This document shows, piece after piece, positions 35,405-46,710 of a DNA stretch of 64,000 nt. Every line of letters starts with the position of its first letter. Within the stretch, counting starts at the first letter, position 1. The DNA is taken from positions 29,245,316 through 29,309,315 of the forward strand of contig OX422183.1 in NCBI GenBank assembly GCA_949130485.1. The letters are read 5' to 3'. The DNA comes from Agelas oroides. Its lineage: Eukaryota; Porifera; Demospongiae; Agelasida; Agelasidae. Position numbers and translations under genes: made by a program. The notes beneath the pieces were generated by a model. The model saw nothing but the letters and a program-made list of their open reading frames with translations, searched no databases and was not told the origin of the DNA.

Positions 35405-37042
35405 TCACATGAGAATGGAAGCTGAGACAACTCCAAGGAATACCAAATACAGTTGGATGTGGTAGATGGAGTTGGATGAGCCAGGATGGTACCCTCCCCT
35501 CTCGCATGGTGGGTCAATTTCATTACCGTTTATTGGGCACTGCATGAGAGAGTCATCTGAAGGTAAGTTGTAAGTCGGCAGGCTGTCATAGCGGAAACCA
35601 AGTTCAGAAGAATTTTTATACATGTCAGCATTTGTTTTTAGTGGGAAAAAGGGCACAAGATAGTCATTCAGGTTGTGCCCGGGATGTCCACCAAATTGCA
35701 TGCCGTAGACAGGTAGATCATCAAATCTTCTAATCCAGCTTTCAAAAAGACGATCAACATTTGCATGATGCAGGAAAAATATTGGGTCATTGCTAGCTGA
35801 AGGAGCGATTCGCATATGACCACCTAACAAGATGTGCACAGCATTATGTAGGTTGTTGTGTGTACGGGGGTTATTACTATGTAGACACTGTGGAGTGTTA
35901 CCAGGACATAGGTCCACAAAACCTTCTAGACGGTTTCTGAACCCGAATTCTGCATCGTTATCGTTAGCAGCCAAGGCCATTATGATAGAAGCTTCATTTG
36001 GAAGGAAAGGGTCTGCGTCGTTTTCTTTGCGGAAGCCACGTTGCAAGCGCCGCCTCTGAGCACGGTCTTCGTTAATGTTGCACAGTCTTCGCACAACGTC
36101 ACAACCCTGCCAGTCGTATTCACGATAATGCAGGTCACAGACAGTTGGCCAGTCGTTGTCAAAGAGTGTCCCAGAAACATCTATTCGCCTTTTGCTGTAG
36201 AAAGGTGTGCCAAAAAAATCGTTATGAAAGATTGTCGTATCATCCATTTCCCAGTCCCAGTACGGTAAATTGAAGTTCGTGATGCCCATCCTATCTGCAA
36301 CTCGGCGCAACTCACTTTCCACTATCAGAAGATAGTAACGATGCCAGGTCAAGAAAGCGGAGCTGTTGTGAGCAAAATCTATTGGCATATTATTAAAAAC
36401 CTCTATGCAGGCGGGTTTAACAATTTCTTTCTCTCTGGCCGCTAAAGTATGCAGTGTCACAAACATATCGTAAGTTGAAACATTCTGCAGTTCAAAAGAT
36501 CCTTCCCTGTCGGTCCGCGCCGGCTCACGAACAACAACTGCCCATTCATGGTCCATCGCCATCTCATTCTTAGCTGCTTTGATGACTTTGATGTATTCCT
36601 TTCGTTTCGACTCAGTGAGTTCTGCAAAGTTCTGTCGGACCAAAACTTGATTTTCATTGGGCTGCTTTACACATGTTTCCCCAATGGAAACGTAACCGAA
36701 ATCGCAGCGGTTGCAATCGTAGCCTCCCCATCCTAGATTGCAGATGCAAACCCTTTCGAAGACAAGCAGAGGCCACTGGTAGCGTACATCTATTGGCCAG
36801 TTTGTATCTTTCGGACCGTCGCGCAATATTTCAACTATCCCCCGTTGAGCAGCATTCCAGGACCTCACAACAGTATCGCTGATGTCAACGCAATTACCAC
36901 GTCCACGTCCACGTCTACTTCCGCAGCTGTCCGGACAGCATTCCTTAGCAGCAAGGTGGTCAGGGGTATTGCAGACAGCAGGAAACTGCCCCCATACCAA
37001 GGGCGCAGACAGAAGTAGCACGAACCAAGTGGAGAGCACCAT
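35405..37042 (-). CDS. Tyrosinase 2, complete and intronless
   Basis: A 545-residue type-3 copper oxidase, read from MVLSTWFVLLLSAPLVWG, a signal peptide that puts the protein in the secretory pathway. An in-frame ATG 25 codons upstream gives a Cys/Phe-rich leader and is less likely. A cysteine cluster (35-124) includes KECCPDSCGS, GNCVDI and the EGF-like CNLGWGGYDCNRCDFGY. CuA histidines are at about 198 (TLHTL), 225 (FAHNS) and 234 (TWHRYY). YWDW is at 261. CuB histidines are at about 399 and 403 (LHNAVHILLGG) and 426 (DPIFFLHHANVD). All six ligands are present, so phenol oxidation to quinones is expected. The tail ends in the hydrophobic LYLVFLGVVSASILM after GSSNS, either a membrane anchor or a GPI signal. 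It lacks the introns of tyrosinase 1, which may mean retrocopy origin. Confidence 0.95.
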   Translation of the reverse strand: MVLSTWFVLLLSAPLVWGQFPAVCNTPDHLAAKECCPDSCGSRRGRGRGNCVDISDTVVRSWNAAQRGIVEILRDGPKDTNWPIDVRYQWPLLVFERVCICNLGWGGYDCNRCDFGYVSIGETCVKQPNENQVLVRQNFAELTESKRKEYIKVIKAAKNEMAMDHEWAVVVREPARTDREGSFELQNVSTYDMFVTLHTLAAREKEIVKPACIEVFNNMPIDFAHNSSAFLTWHRYYLLIVESELRRVADRMGITNFNLPYWDWEMDDTTIFHNDFFGTPFYSKRRIDVSGTLFDNDWPTVCDLHYREYDWQGCDVVRRLCNINEDRAQRRRLQRGFRKENDADPFLPNEASIIMALAANDNDAEFGFRNRLEGFVDLCPGNTPQCLHSNNPRTHNNLHNAVHILLGGHMRIAPSASNDPIFFLHHANVDRLFESWIRRFDDLPVYGMQFGGHPGHNLNDYLVPFFPLKTNADMYKNSSELGFRYDSLPTYNLPSDDSLMQCPINGNEIDPPCERGGYHPGSSNSIYHIQLYLVFLGVVSASILM

Positions 37043-37216
37043 ACTTTGCGTGGGATTACTGAATTTGAAAAACAAGCAGCAACAAACTTTTACAAAATTT
37101 GTTGTTGTTGGCAGCATTTATGGGCAGCGAAAATGATATTTTAGGTGGCACTTGATGTGGGCGCGCTATTTAGTGTGGGCCGCGCCAATTTCTTTTTTTA
37201 AGGTCAGCTCCAGTTT

Positions 37217-37235
37217 TGCGCATGCGCAGCACGTG
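37217..37235. promoter_or_regulatory. NRF1-like site and CACGTG E-box upstream of tyrosinase 2
   Basis: TGCGCATGCGCA at 37217-37228 fits the palindromic NRF1 consensus, and CACGTG lies at 37230-37235, about 180-190 bp upstream of the chosen start codon. The site is in a GC-rich patch (37150-37240) within AT-rich DNA, as expected of a core promoter. bHLH-zip factors of the MITF type use CACGTG in vertebrate tyrosinase promoters. Applying that here is inference. A similar TGCGCATGCGC lies in the element end at about 63938. Confidence 0.35.
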
Positions 37236-37279
37236 GTGGCCGTCCTGGTTTAGTGGTAGTGTGGTAGTGTGCTGGTGGT

Positions 37280-38220
37280 GTGCTGGTGGTGTCTATCCCA
37301 AGTGCACGGCTGCAGGTTCTGGGCTACTGTACTGCAGCGCATATGAAGAAGTTTTATGTAGTTTTGGAAATTGTGTTGACAGGGTGTAAATTATTGAAAA
37401 TGTCATTAATACTAGCACACATCAAACAGACTTGTGAACTACATAAATTTACACCTTTCTCCCTCCCATATAGCTACACACTGTTGCCAGCAACAATTGT
37501 AGCTCAATTTGACGTGGCTAAACAGCTTGTGAATGATGTTACACTCATTTAAGCAGCATTTATAAAGCTTCAAGTTTTGCCTCTTGACCTGGCAAATTCG
37601 ATTACAATAATTGAATTGCCTACATAGACAAGTGGATTTTCTCACCATATGTAAACCATGGGGATTGTTCAAAATATTCATTGTCCAAATGACGCATCTA
37701 AATTTTAAGCAATAGTGTCAATACTGATATCAGAAGAGAGGTATTCATGAGTAGAAAGTGGTTTTCAAATGGAAAATTTGATTCAGAGCTAATGAAAGGA
37801 GTAATTCCAAATATAAGATAATTTTGTTTGATATTTATAAGTGAAATCACACCTATAGCAGGAAAAATTGTGCTAATTGTAGCGCAATTGTAGGCAAATT
37901 TCCTCAAACTTCCTGATATGCCCGTCTGACTAAGCTGGCTTGCTGGCTGGCCTGCTCCACTCAACTGTAGACATGGACAGCTTCTTAACCACGTGGTGTG
38001 AGTTTTGACAAGGAAGGTGGCAGTATCTGATTATGTTTGTCTTAGTCATACGACAGAGGTGGCAGCTCTGGAAGAAGACAGGAGTATCTTGACAAGGTGT
38101 CTGTGCTGGTGACTGGTGGCGTGCTGGTGCATGGTGTCTTCCCCAAGTGCCCTGGGTGCACGGCTGCGGCTAGGTTCTGGGCTACTGTACTACTGTACTA
38201 CAGCGCCCGTCTGGCTAAGC
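37280..38220. repeat. Pair of diverged direct repeats
   Basis: The segment cccaagtgcacggctgcagg, ttctgggctactgtactgca, gcgc at about 37298-37343 recurs at about 38140-38205 as ccaagtgccctgggtgcacg, gctgcggctaggttctgggc. The piece ccgtctgactaagctggc at about 37921 recurs at about 38208. No gene was found between or around them. Confidence 0.6.
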
Positions 38221-38439
38221 CTGTGGTTTGCTGCCCATTCACCTGTTCATATGGACACTGATTATTGGTGGGCTTGCAATGAGGATTTGACAAGACTCCT
38301 AGGTCAAAGACATGCACTATACTGTAATAGCTGAGAGACTCTCAACAAAGACACCTTAGTTGGCTTGTACTGTGTGCATCTGTACCCCTGTCTCCCCCTC
38401 TCCTCCCTCCCTGACCAAGAGGAGTAGTCAATGGGGCTG

Positions 38440-38702
38440 TTCACTATAGCTCCAGGGTTGTGGTCGTATTTGAATACCACTCGTCTGAGGTCACAATATC
38501 TCGACTCAGTTCACCACTGCTCTCAAGATGTCCACCCTCTCTTCTCTTGACAGCTGCAGCATGTGTACTTGTACAACACAATGGACGTTAATTTTATTGT
38601 GTTCTTGTATGGGTGCATGTGCATGTTCCTGCTGTGTTCATTGTCTTTGTACCGTTCCCCACTTGGGGTTATTCGATGATGATTGATTGATTGATTGATT
38701 GA
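38440..38702 (+). mobile_element. LINE/SINE-like 3' end with (GATT)n tail
   Basis: A non-coding segment (ctccagggttgtggtcgtat ... cccacttggggttattcgat) that ends in tandem GATT units at about 38681-38702. It resembles 39085-39345 in the stretch ctccagg ... ctgtctgaggcg ... tcccTcGac, which also ends in a short microsatellite. A variable simple-repeat tail on a common 3' sequence is typical of CR1/L2-type LINEs and their SINEs. Confidence 0.5.
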
Positions 38703-38859
38703 TTATATGCGCGTCGGGGGTAAAGACGTCAGGGAGGTGAGAGGGAGGTGAGAGCTCTCAGAGAAGGCAAGACTACGACCAAAACTCAAGGGGTGCGAGC
38801 CCTTTGCTCGGGTGGGTGCGCAGTGGCAGTGTTTACCGAGCCGTCCTGTCAGTCTGTCC

Positions 38860-38970
38860 GCTAAACCTTGAGTTTGCTGAAGCCAGCACTTGGACGACGG
38901 AGGTGTGAGCTCCCGAGACCAGCACACCACGACTAACACAGAAAGACGGAGGTGTGAGCTCCCGAGACTA
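38860..38970. repeat. Two-copy repeat gacggaggtgtgagctcccg
   Basis: The segment gacggaggtgtgagctcccg, agac occurs twice about 50 bp apart, just upstream of the second LINE-like tail. It is probably part of that element's 3' region. Confidence 0.6.
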
Positions 38971-39084
38971 GTACAAGTGGCAACAACGGATCCGCGTGGT
39001 GTTGACTCCTGAAAGATCCAGAACACCAGCGACAAAGGACAGCAAGACCTCCAGCTCATGTTTAACTTATGTGTTTTGTTTGTC

Positions 39085-39345
39085 TGACGGGAGGAGAGTG
39101 GCGAATGGAGCTCATGTCTAGTTGGCTCCAGGATGGTCACGGTGTCCTAAATGCTACCTGTCTGAGGCGTCCATACCTCGGTTGTGCTGATTCCCTCGAC
39201 ATCATAGGTGTCGTCTAATCCGACGTGGTGGCCATCATGAACAATGTACTTTTAATTATGCATTGTGTTCTGTGTGTTGGCTGCTGTATGCTGTAATACC
39301 TTGTATGGGTGGGGCAAAAATTAACCTTGAACCTTGAACCTTATA
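39085..39345 (+). mobile_element. LINE/SINE-like 3' end with (CCTTGAA)n tail
   Basis: The segment ggctccaggatggtcacggt ... tgtatgggtggggcaaaaat ends in three CCTTGAA units (39325-39345). It is related to the tail at 38440-38702. No reverse transcriptase is visible upstream, so this is a 5'-truncated copy. Confidence 0.55.
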
Positions 39346-42099
39346 ATAGTGCCGTCAGACTTTCCAAAGTAAGGTTTTTTTTTCAAACCCGGCCTCTTCT
39401 CCACAATATCTCAATGTAGTCATATCAAATTGGGTACAGAGGTTCCTTAGAGGTTGGGTAGCTATATTTGTTTGTACTGCTTCGTTAAAAATATCTGCCT
39501 CAATCAAAAATACGCACAATTTTTTGCCCCATTTCATTACTTTTCTGCAAATTGTTGAATTTTTAAGACATTTTGCAATGGTGCTTACAATATTCAACAA
39601 CAGTACAACCAGTTCTGTATACTACATTAGTTGTCCAATGGTATGGTACAGGTTTTTGATTGGCACTTTGCTCCAACTGAATGCAGCTATTTATGGCAGC
39701 AAAATGCCGTTTTTATCAAGCTTGGACAAGGATTATACTAAAAAGAACAACCTTCATTGAAGTGAATTCACACAGCTATCCTTCATGGTTAGTTTCATTC
39801 CGATCGGGCTTACAGTCGCACAATGGCACTGTAAACAGAATAAGGCCACAATTTCAAACTGATAGTCATGTTAGTGGCCAAATCAAAGGGTGGATAGTCT
39901 TGAGGAAAGGGGTCTGGTTACAACACACCACCTGCTTGTCCTCGTGGGGTAGCGATTTGGTATGTGAAATTGCCAATCACGGCAAACCTAGAAAGTTCAT
40001 TAGAGTATGATTGAAGTGTAAGAGACAGTGCTGGCAAACACATAATGATTTGTTTCTGAAGGTTGCAATTGACAGGGAAACCAGTTGAAACTGATGTACT
40101 ACGGAATGAATGGTTGTGAACCAACCAAATGCACACTTTGTGAGACTTGTTTGTCATCTTACTGACATGTACATTGGCAAATTGATTTGCTGTGCTCTCT
40201 TTGACTTCCTACAATCCACCTCTCCCTCACTAAATCACTGGCCTTGTTAAAAAATCCCACCTATTTCTCATGTGTTGGCCTGCAGTAATAACTCTGGTGC
40301 CGTGGCGACGAATAATTTGTTTGGTAACATCTGCTAAATTCTGTAATGCAACTAAGTATTAGCTTGGTAAACAATATGTTGTTGTTTTATTTTTTGTTGG
40401 AATTGTATTAACATATACGCTCAAGGCTTGGATTCTAAGTGACCGGAATTGACTGTTTTTTTTTTTTTAGACTGACCAATCAAATTGCAGTATCCTATTT
40501 TACTCCCTACTATATATATATATAGCTAGCTAGCACCGGAGTCTCGTTCACAAAAAACAGGACTTCTGGTACTGTATGTCTTTATTTGTGCGATACAATC
40601 CATTGCAAAAACATGATTTTTGCGAGTTCAATTGGTTAATTTAAACGCTGTGTGTAGAGTATATACGGTAATGAAAAGGAAATTCTAAAGACGATAAATC
40701 CTGACACCAAACTCCAACTTTAGATCAGTAGATAGAGCGTTAATTAAGCTGTGCTTTAAATAATTGTAAAACAAATACCGGTACTTCAAAGTATTGCGAA
40801 GTGAATTTTACTAGCTACAGTGCCTGTACTAGACATTTTGTTGACAAAATGAGTAGAATATTTGGTCCGTATGTTATATCTTTATTGGTGTTCGTAACCG
40901 CTGTGTATAGCCGCTGAAATTCAATGTTCTTTACCAGTACTTTAGTCACAGCGTAATTTCAAAGTTCAGCATCGCGTTGTCGGACAACCAACCCGAAATT
41001 TACAGTGACATATTGTTAACCTCGTACCTAGATAATGTTTATGCATGTATATGTGTGTATAAATACTCTGCGTTTTGTAAAACATTGGATGGGAGTAAGG
41101 AATTTCATTCGCGTTATATTGCGACATATTGATGCTCTGTCTACTTGCAAGCAAGCGACTAAAATGAGTGTAAGTCTTCTAATTGATCATTGACCTTAGC
41201 ATACGGAATGGCAGTCAAGCAGAAGATGCATACCCAGACTGTAGGGAGTCTCTTTAGCCCCCGAGCCTTCTCGGAGTAGTATGTCGTATGGTCTCGTTAG
41301 CTGTTCAGACCACAGGGTTAGGTACTTGTAAGAAGCGAAAAGATAATACCTAGGAATTGCTGTGAGGCCTCAGTTCGTTGATTAATAGTTTCTCCTATAC
41401 CGCCCGCATGGATTTTCCGCGATAGAATTTATCAGCATCAAAAACAGTGTTTCCACAATGGCTGATAATGAGCGCTGATCATCCTGCCATCACGTTTGTC
41501 AACTTCTTTCGTTGCAAATATCTTTGGATTTCTACAAATACTTATAATGGTAATACTAACACATTGTGTACAAAGGAAGCACCTGATGAGAAACTAAAAA
41601 TCAACAAATTGTGGCCTTATATAGGGTCAGGTTAGGGCCTACGAAAATAATCTGTAGGGCTAGTGCTCCGGGTTAGGCCTACGGTTAGAAACCCAGCTAC
41701 GTTAGAGCTCTTTTTAGGGCTGTATAGTAACAGTTCACAGTAGTAAGAGCGTGTGATTCTGAAAAGGTTTCTCACCTATCCTCTGGGGAGTATATATGAC
41801 TGTAAACACCTAAGCTGTGTAAACCTAGTCGCTCGAGTAAAAGGGTGGACTTTTGCTACAGAGGGGCGAACCCGGAACGGAAACGCGGTGAAACAAAACA
41901 ACCCAACAAAACAATACCGAAAAACACGCTCTCTCCGAATTGGTTTGCAGTAAACACGGAGCTATTCAACGTGGTTGCCACTACTACTGTGTCTGTGGTA
42001 AACCTCGATGGATGCCCATTTAAACCTTTAGAACAGAATAAACCATTGTGTGAGCGAAGTGCAGTATAACACGGGTTGTGTGATGGTCAGCCTCTACAT
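39346..42099. other. Non-genic stretch
   Basis: No exon is supported. An AT microsatellite and TAGCTAGC run lie at 40511-40533, and a short T-run at about 40456. A segment at about 41630-41720 repeats gttagggcctacg and ggttaggcctacgg. Nothing else is recognised. Confidence 0.45.
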
Positions 42100-42771
42100 T
42101 AGGGGTCCCGACAAAAAATCCAAGAGCGAACGAACTTGACTCAAGTATGCTGAAATCTAGGAACCAAGTGACCTTGTTTGTAAACTAAAGTTATAATAGT
42201 TTCTATGACTTTCGTTCTTCCGAAAATAAATAAAGCGAACAGAGGGTGATGTTCCAAAACATGGCCATTATGGGATTTTTGATTTTATATGGGGGATTAT
42301 ATATGAACATACCTTTAACAGATACATGTATCCACGCGAGTGGTCCAGCTATTTTAATACTCTACCAATGCTAAATAATCAATTGCACTGGTGCTTGCTA
42401 AATTTACTTGTCAAAAGTCACTTCAAACTATCAATTATTCTTCTATGGGTGAAATGTATTGCAACATAAAATAACAGCTAATATAGTCTCTTGACAGCTA
42501 TAAATTTGATTGGTCCAGGCATTTTTGCACAAGATACATCAAGTGAAATCCATCAGTACCACTAGTTTCATAGCGAAGCTTCAAAAGTCACTTGAACTGA
42601 ACTGCGCCCAATTTTTGGCACCTAACCCTTTCAAGTCCAAGATGGATTGACTGAAAATAGCTTTGCAGCACCAACTTTTATAGTCCGGTTTTTATATCTC
42701 AGATAGATACTTAGTTCTAGTACAACAGATTTGAAATCGAAGCACCTTCGATTTTTTCGTTGGGAGCCCTA
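42100..42771. mobile_element. 672-bp element, TIR TAGGGxTCCC, 7-bp target duplication
   Basis: The ends read TAGGGGTCCCGACAAAAAAT and, reversed, TAGGGCTCCCAACGAAAAAA. It is flanked by TCTACAT on both sides (42093-42099 and 42772-42778). A second copy at 46087-46710 has the same ends and its own 7-bp duplication. It is non-coding and non-autonomous. A 7-bp duplication with a TAGGG terminus does not match the common superfamilies I know, so I leave it unclassified. Confidence 0.9.
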
Positions 42772-42949
42772 TCTACATGATTTTTTTGTGGCCTTTTGCT
42801 TACGGTGCTTCTCAGCTTTAGCTCTGGTGTTCTACAAGGCTTGCTTCATGTTTGACAAAAATCCGGATGCAGAGGGTGGGGTCTGGGGACGAGACTACAG
42901 ATAGCTATCGTTCAAAAGACAAAATACACGTTATAATTGAAGATTGGGT

Positions 42950-43550
42950 CCCAGTCAATAGTGCTTAGCATTTCACATGCAGTCAGCAGATGCATGCCTC
43001 CATACCAGTCTGCCGGTCCCAGTCCTAACTGAGGTAGTCTTTCGAGACCACTTGATGTGCAGAGACGTCCCATTATGGTCTGAACTTCCAAGTGAGGGAA
43101 TCACATCACAGCTCTGCAACTGGGAGGGGTGGACATTAGAGTAAGATCAATCAGAGTGGACTTGCCAGTAGGGCTGACATGAGTTGGTTGTGTAACTACA
43201 TGTGTCAGAGAGAAGCTGCAATTAATGTTAGACAATTTATGGTACAAAAAGTGTTGCCTGTTATGAAAGTCAACATTATAATCACCCAGCAATACAAAAT
43301 TAGAAAATATCGAAGATCTAAGGTTTCAAAAACAGTATCAAAAACATCAAAATTTACAGGTGGTTGATGCAAAAGACTAACTTAACTGATTAACTTAGAA
43401 TGGGCATTGTTTACAGAAACAAGAATGAACTCTTTATTTAATGTACCTTGTAGCAACATTTGCACCTCAATACTGTCCCTTACATATAGGGATACACTGC
43501 CTCCGTGTTGATTTTTGTCCAACCTGAGGCATCTGAAAGTTAGCGTGCAA
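42950..43550 (-). mobile_element. LINE endonuclease-domain fragment
   Basis: On the minus strand, GGSVSLYVRDSIEVQMLLQG, then LGDYNVDFHNRQHFLYHKLS, VVTQPTHVSPTGKSTLIDLT and SDHNGTSLHIKWSRK follow each other. This is the order of an apurinic-type endonuclease of a CR1/L2/jockey-like LINE (GDFN and SDH are catalytic boxes). The fragment has an internal stop near 43380 and frame changes around 43300 and 43110. No reverse transcriptase follows. It is a dead, truncated copy. Confidence 0.8.
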
Positions 43551-43566
43551 CTGTAAATGCGGAGAC

Positions 43567-43929
43567 ATGAGTGAGCAATACAAATTTCTTGCCCGTGCTG
43601 CTAGGTATCTATCTAAGCTTCAAGTGCTTGGACTGCTAGAGGTAGATGACCCTTTCGCTGCATGGAACAATAGCAAGTTTGAGAATATGTGCCTTTGCCC
43701 ACCCATTGAGTACCTGCACATTTTTTGTGCGGAATCCTGCTATACATATAGTTTACTGGCATTCACACATGTACAGTTACGCCTAGAATGGTTATATATT
43801 TTTAAATACCTGCTGCTGACTACCTATGTCATACTGCCCATGCATGCAGGTGATGGATGGGTGTGGAAAATTACACGGGAGTTGCACACTCGTACCGTTA
43901 TGACTTATAGAGAAGCTGAAAGTTTTTAA
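43567..43929 (+). pseudogene. Unidentified ORF, probably a degraded fragment
   Basis: A 120-codon frame begins MSEQYKFLARAARYLSKLQV, continues LLEVDDPFAAWNNSKFENM, CPPIEYLHIFC, and then loses protein-like character. The first 55 residues look like real coding sequence. They vaguely recall proteins carried by transposable elements in marine invertebrates, with a PPIEYGHIF-type motif, but I cannot name the family. It lies just downstream of the LINE fragment and upstream of the Ig/FN3 signal exon. It is probably an old duplicate or transposon cargo. Confidence 0.35.
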
Positions 43930-44238
43930 ACAGGTAACTAGAAAACTAAAATTATAATAACAATAAACAGGACATATACAAAATGAGCAACAACAGAATG
44001 CATCTACCACAACACTTCACAGCTACCCGCAGACGTGCCATCTACCCAGACGTGCCATCAATACTAAACTATGTATTGCATGGTTTTAGATATATTTATA
44101 TACACTATTATGTATTACAAAACGAAAGACGATATGACATGAGTCATAAAACAAAGTAGGCAGTGCAGTGTTTGCAGTCTATATTGAGTTGTTTTTGTAA
44201 ATGACATCATAATGTTAAATTAACTTTCTTATTCACAG

Positions 44239-44290
44239 ATTCAACTTCTATCACCGTGCCTACTAATTACTGTACTTGTACTGTGCCCAG
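44239..44290 (+). CDS. Ig/FN3 gene: signal-peptide exon
   Basis: A 52-nt exon between a ttcacag acceptor and a GTGAGA donor. In the only frame that joins the next exon it encodes IQLLSPCLLITVLVLCPG, a hydrophobic stretch that would serve as a signal peptide. It ends in phase 1, exactly what the Ig exon at 50540 requires (CPG then DVVGQL). The initiating ATG must be in an earlier exon not identified here. A short exon could match by chance. The phase agreement and hydrophobicity are the support. Confidence 0.5.
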
Positions 44291-45030
44291 GTGAGATATA
44301 TATTTTTTTGCACTGTTTATGACACTACAACTTTCATATACCTATACTTCCTTCTTTAATCTACTTATTCAAGAAGTGAACTACATATGCTTGGAATGAG
44401 GTTTCTTGAGGATGGAAATCGTGAAGTGATGACATACATGATCATCAAGGCACAAGACCGACCTTAGTTAAAGAAAAAAGAAACAATGAAGTTAGGACAT
44501 GTTTACAATACAATGCACATGGGCAGCAACACAAGAGTCAACATGAAATGTTTTCTGATGCAAAATAAGAGTCCACAAGATCATTGTAGCAGTGTTCTTG
44601 GAAACATTTAGATAATCAGAATACTTGAAGTATTAAACACTTATACATCAATTATGCAGTTTGTACCTTGGTGTTTCAAAAAAGAGAGTTAGCCTTCATC
44701 TGATGCTGCCCACATGGGGACCCTTTGATTACTGTAGGCATGGAGTCAGCACATCATATACAACTGAGTTTTTAAAACTTTTTGTTTATATTTAGTTTTT
44801 GCCTATATATCCTCAGTTGCATGTTTTATACACTTGTAGGCCTTTCAGTGATGGGAGCCCACCTAGTCCAAGTTTGGATCACCTTCTCCAGAACGTTGCC
44901 ATGAAAGATCCCCAAATTTCCTGTAGCATACAAATTAATTTAGAAGGTGGTAGCTAATGGTTAGCCTTGCACTGTAAAGTGTGGGAAATAAATTTACCCC
45001 AAGACGGTAATCTCAGTTACATGTTGGTGT

Positions 45031-45300
45031 CATCCAGTCCAGGCCATTGCCCATCTTCTACTTGTTGCCATGGTTTCGGTTACATCCTGTGTCTACACAA
45101 AGTTCCAGTAACACATGAATATATGTGCTGTGCAAGTCAAATTCATTTTGTTATTGCATGACGAGGGGTGGAACCCACACTGAAATGAATTCAAGTGATA
45201 TTGGGCAGTATTCATACATTGTTACATACCTTGAAAACACAAGAGATGTAACCCTAAACCAACCACAAAAAGTGGGAGGTGGCATACATGAAACCACTGG
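45031..45300. mobile_element. Inverted-end element related to 32716-33105
   Basis: The left end ccaggccattgcccatcttc, tacttgttgccatggtttcg and gttacatcctgtgt pairs with the right end acaagagatgtaaccctaaa, ccaaccacaaaaagtgggag and gtggcatacatg. It is about 270 bp with TIRs of some 80 bp, and non-coding. Confidence 0.7.
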
Positions 45301-46086
45301 TTCTGATGCCCAATTGTGGTGTTCCAACCCAGCATTACGACGAAGTTTGTGCATCTCAACTACATCACTACTAGACTAAAGCAGTAGGATTGGCTGTAGA
45401 GTTGCTTCCATGGACACTGGCTTTGATATAGCTATCACTGCTAGACTTCAGCCGTAGTATAGATGTTATGTGCCTGGATGTATAGTATTGATGGCATGAG
45501 CATTGGCTGTAGTGGCAATGATACTATGACCATTGCTGCTGCTCTAGATACAGTAGCTGTTTGAAAGCCATCAGGCATCGTCAAACTTTGAATATTCATT
45601 ATTCCAAGTATCCAGTTTCCTAAAATTGAGTAAATTGTCATCAGTGGCCATTCAACTTAAATGTGTAAGGCACAAGTTTAAGACACCTGAAAGTAGGTTT
45701 CTTCACCAATAAGACACCTTGTTAGCGTGCACCACATCAATGCTTGAAAATTCATTGCAGAGCGCAATGCAAGGTAATTAATCTTGTGCAGGCCTGATCT
45801 CGGTTGGTGGAGTGTATCTTGTGCTCATATGTCCGTCCAGCTTATTAAAATATCCTCCAGTTGTGTAAAAAGGATTTTACATAAGTTCATATTTCCCGTC
45901 TATATTTCATGGTAACTGCTTACCTCCAACTAAGTACTATACTTTTCCACATTCCCAATCCTTGTATCCTGGGAATCAGACCAGTCTTACCGTCTAAAAA
46001 TGGCTCCTGTTGCAAGCTTGAGTTGGTAAGAGCAAAGAGTGTGTCTCTGTTTAAATATGGTACAGTTGCAATTTGTCTGCCATTGG

Positions 46087-46710
46087 TAGGGGTCCCAACG
46101 TAAAAGTTAAAGAACAAACTTGACTCAAGTATGCTGAAATCCAAGAACCAAGTGACCTTGTTTGTAAACTACAGTTAGAATAGACTTTTATTCTTCCGAA
46201 ACTATATAAAGCAAACAGAGGGTTATGTGCCAAAATATGTCCATTATGGGATTTTTGATTTTATATGGGGGGCTATATATGAACATACCTTTAACAGATA
46301 TCCCCGCGAGTGGTCCAGCTACATCAATAGTCTACCAATGGTAAATAATTAATTGCACTGGTGCCTGCTAAATTTACTTGTCAAAAGTCACTTCAAACTA
46401 TCAATTATTCTTCTATGGGAGAAATGTATTGCAACATAAAATAACAGCTAATATAGCTAGTCAGTTATAAACCAGGCACTTTTGCACAAGATACATCAAG
46501 TGAAATCCCTCAGTACGACTAGTTTCATAGCGAAGCTTCAAAAGTCACTTGAACCGAATTGCGCCCACTTTTTGGCACTTAACCCTTTCAAGTCCAAGAC
46601 GAATTGACTGAAAATAGCTTTGTGGTTTTTATATATCTCAGATAGATACTTAGTTCTAGCACAACAGATTTGAAATCGGAGCAGCTTCGATTTTTCCGTC
46701 GGGAGTCCTA
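46087..46710. mobile_element. 624-bp element, second copy of the 7-bp-duplication family
   Basis: It matches 42100-42771 along its whole length (for example gtcaaaagtcacttcaaact and taacagctaatatag). Its ends are TAGGGGTCCCAACG and, reversed, TAGGACTCCCGACGG. It is flanked by CCATTGG at 46080-46086 and 46711-46717. Several small internal deletions relative to the first copy explain the length difference. Confidence 0.9.

Noticed and set aside
38703-39140. A 145-codon minus-strand gene
   Set aside because: It is antisense to LINE-like tail material with an internal two-copy repeat. The composition is Ser/Leu/Pro-rich without motifs.
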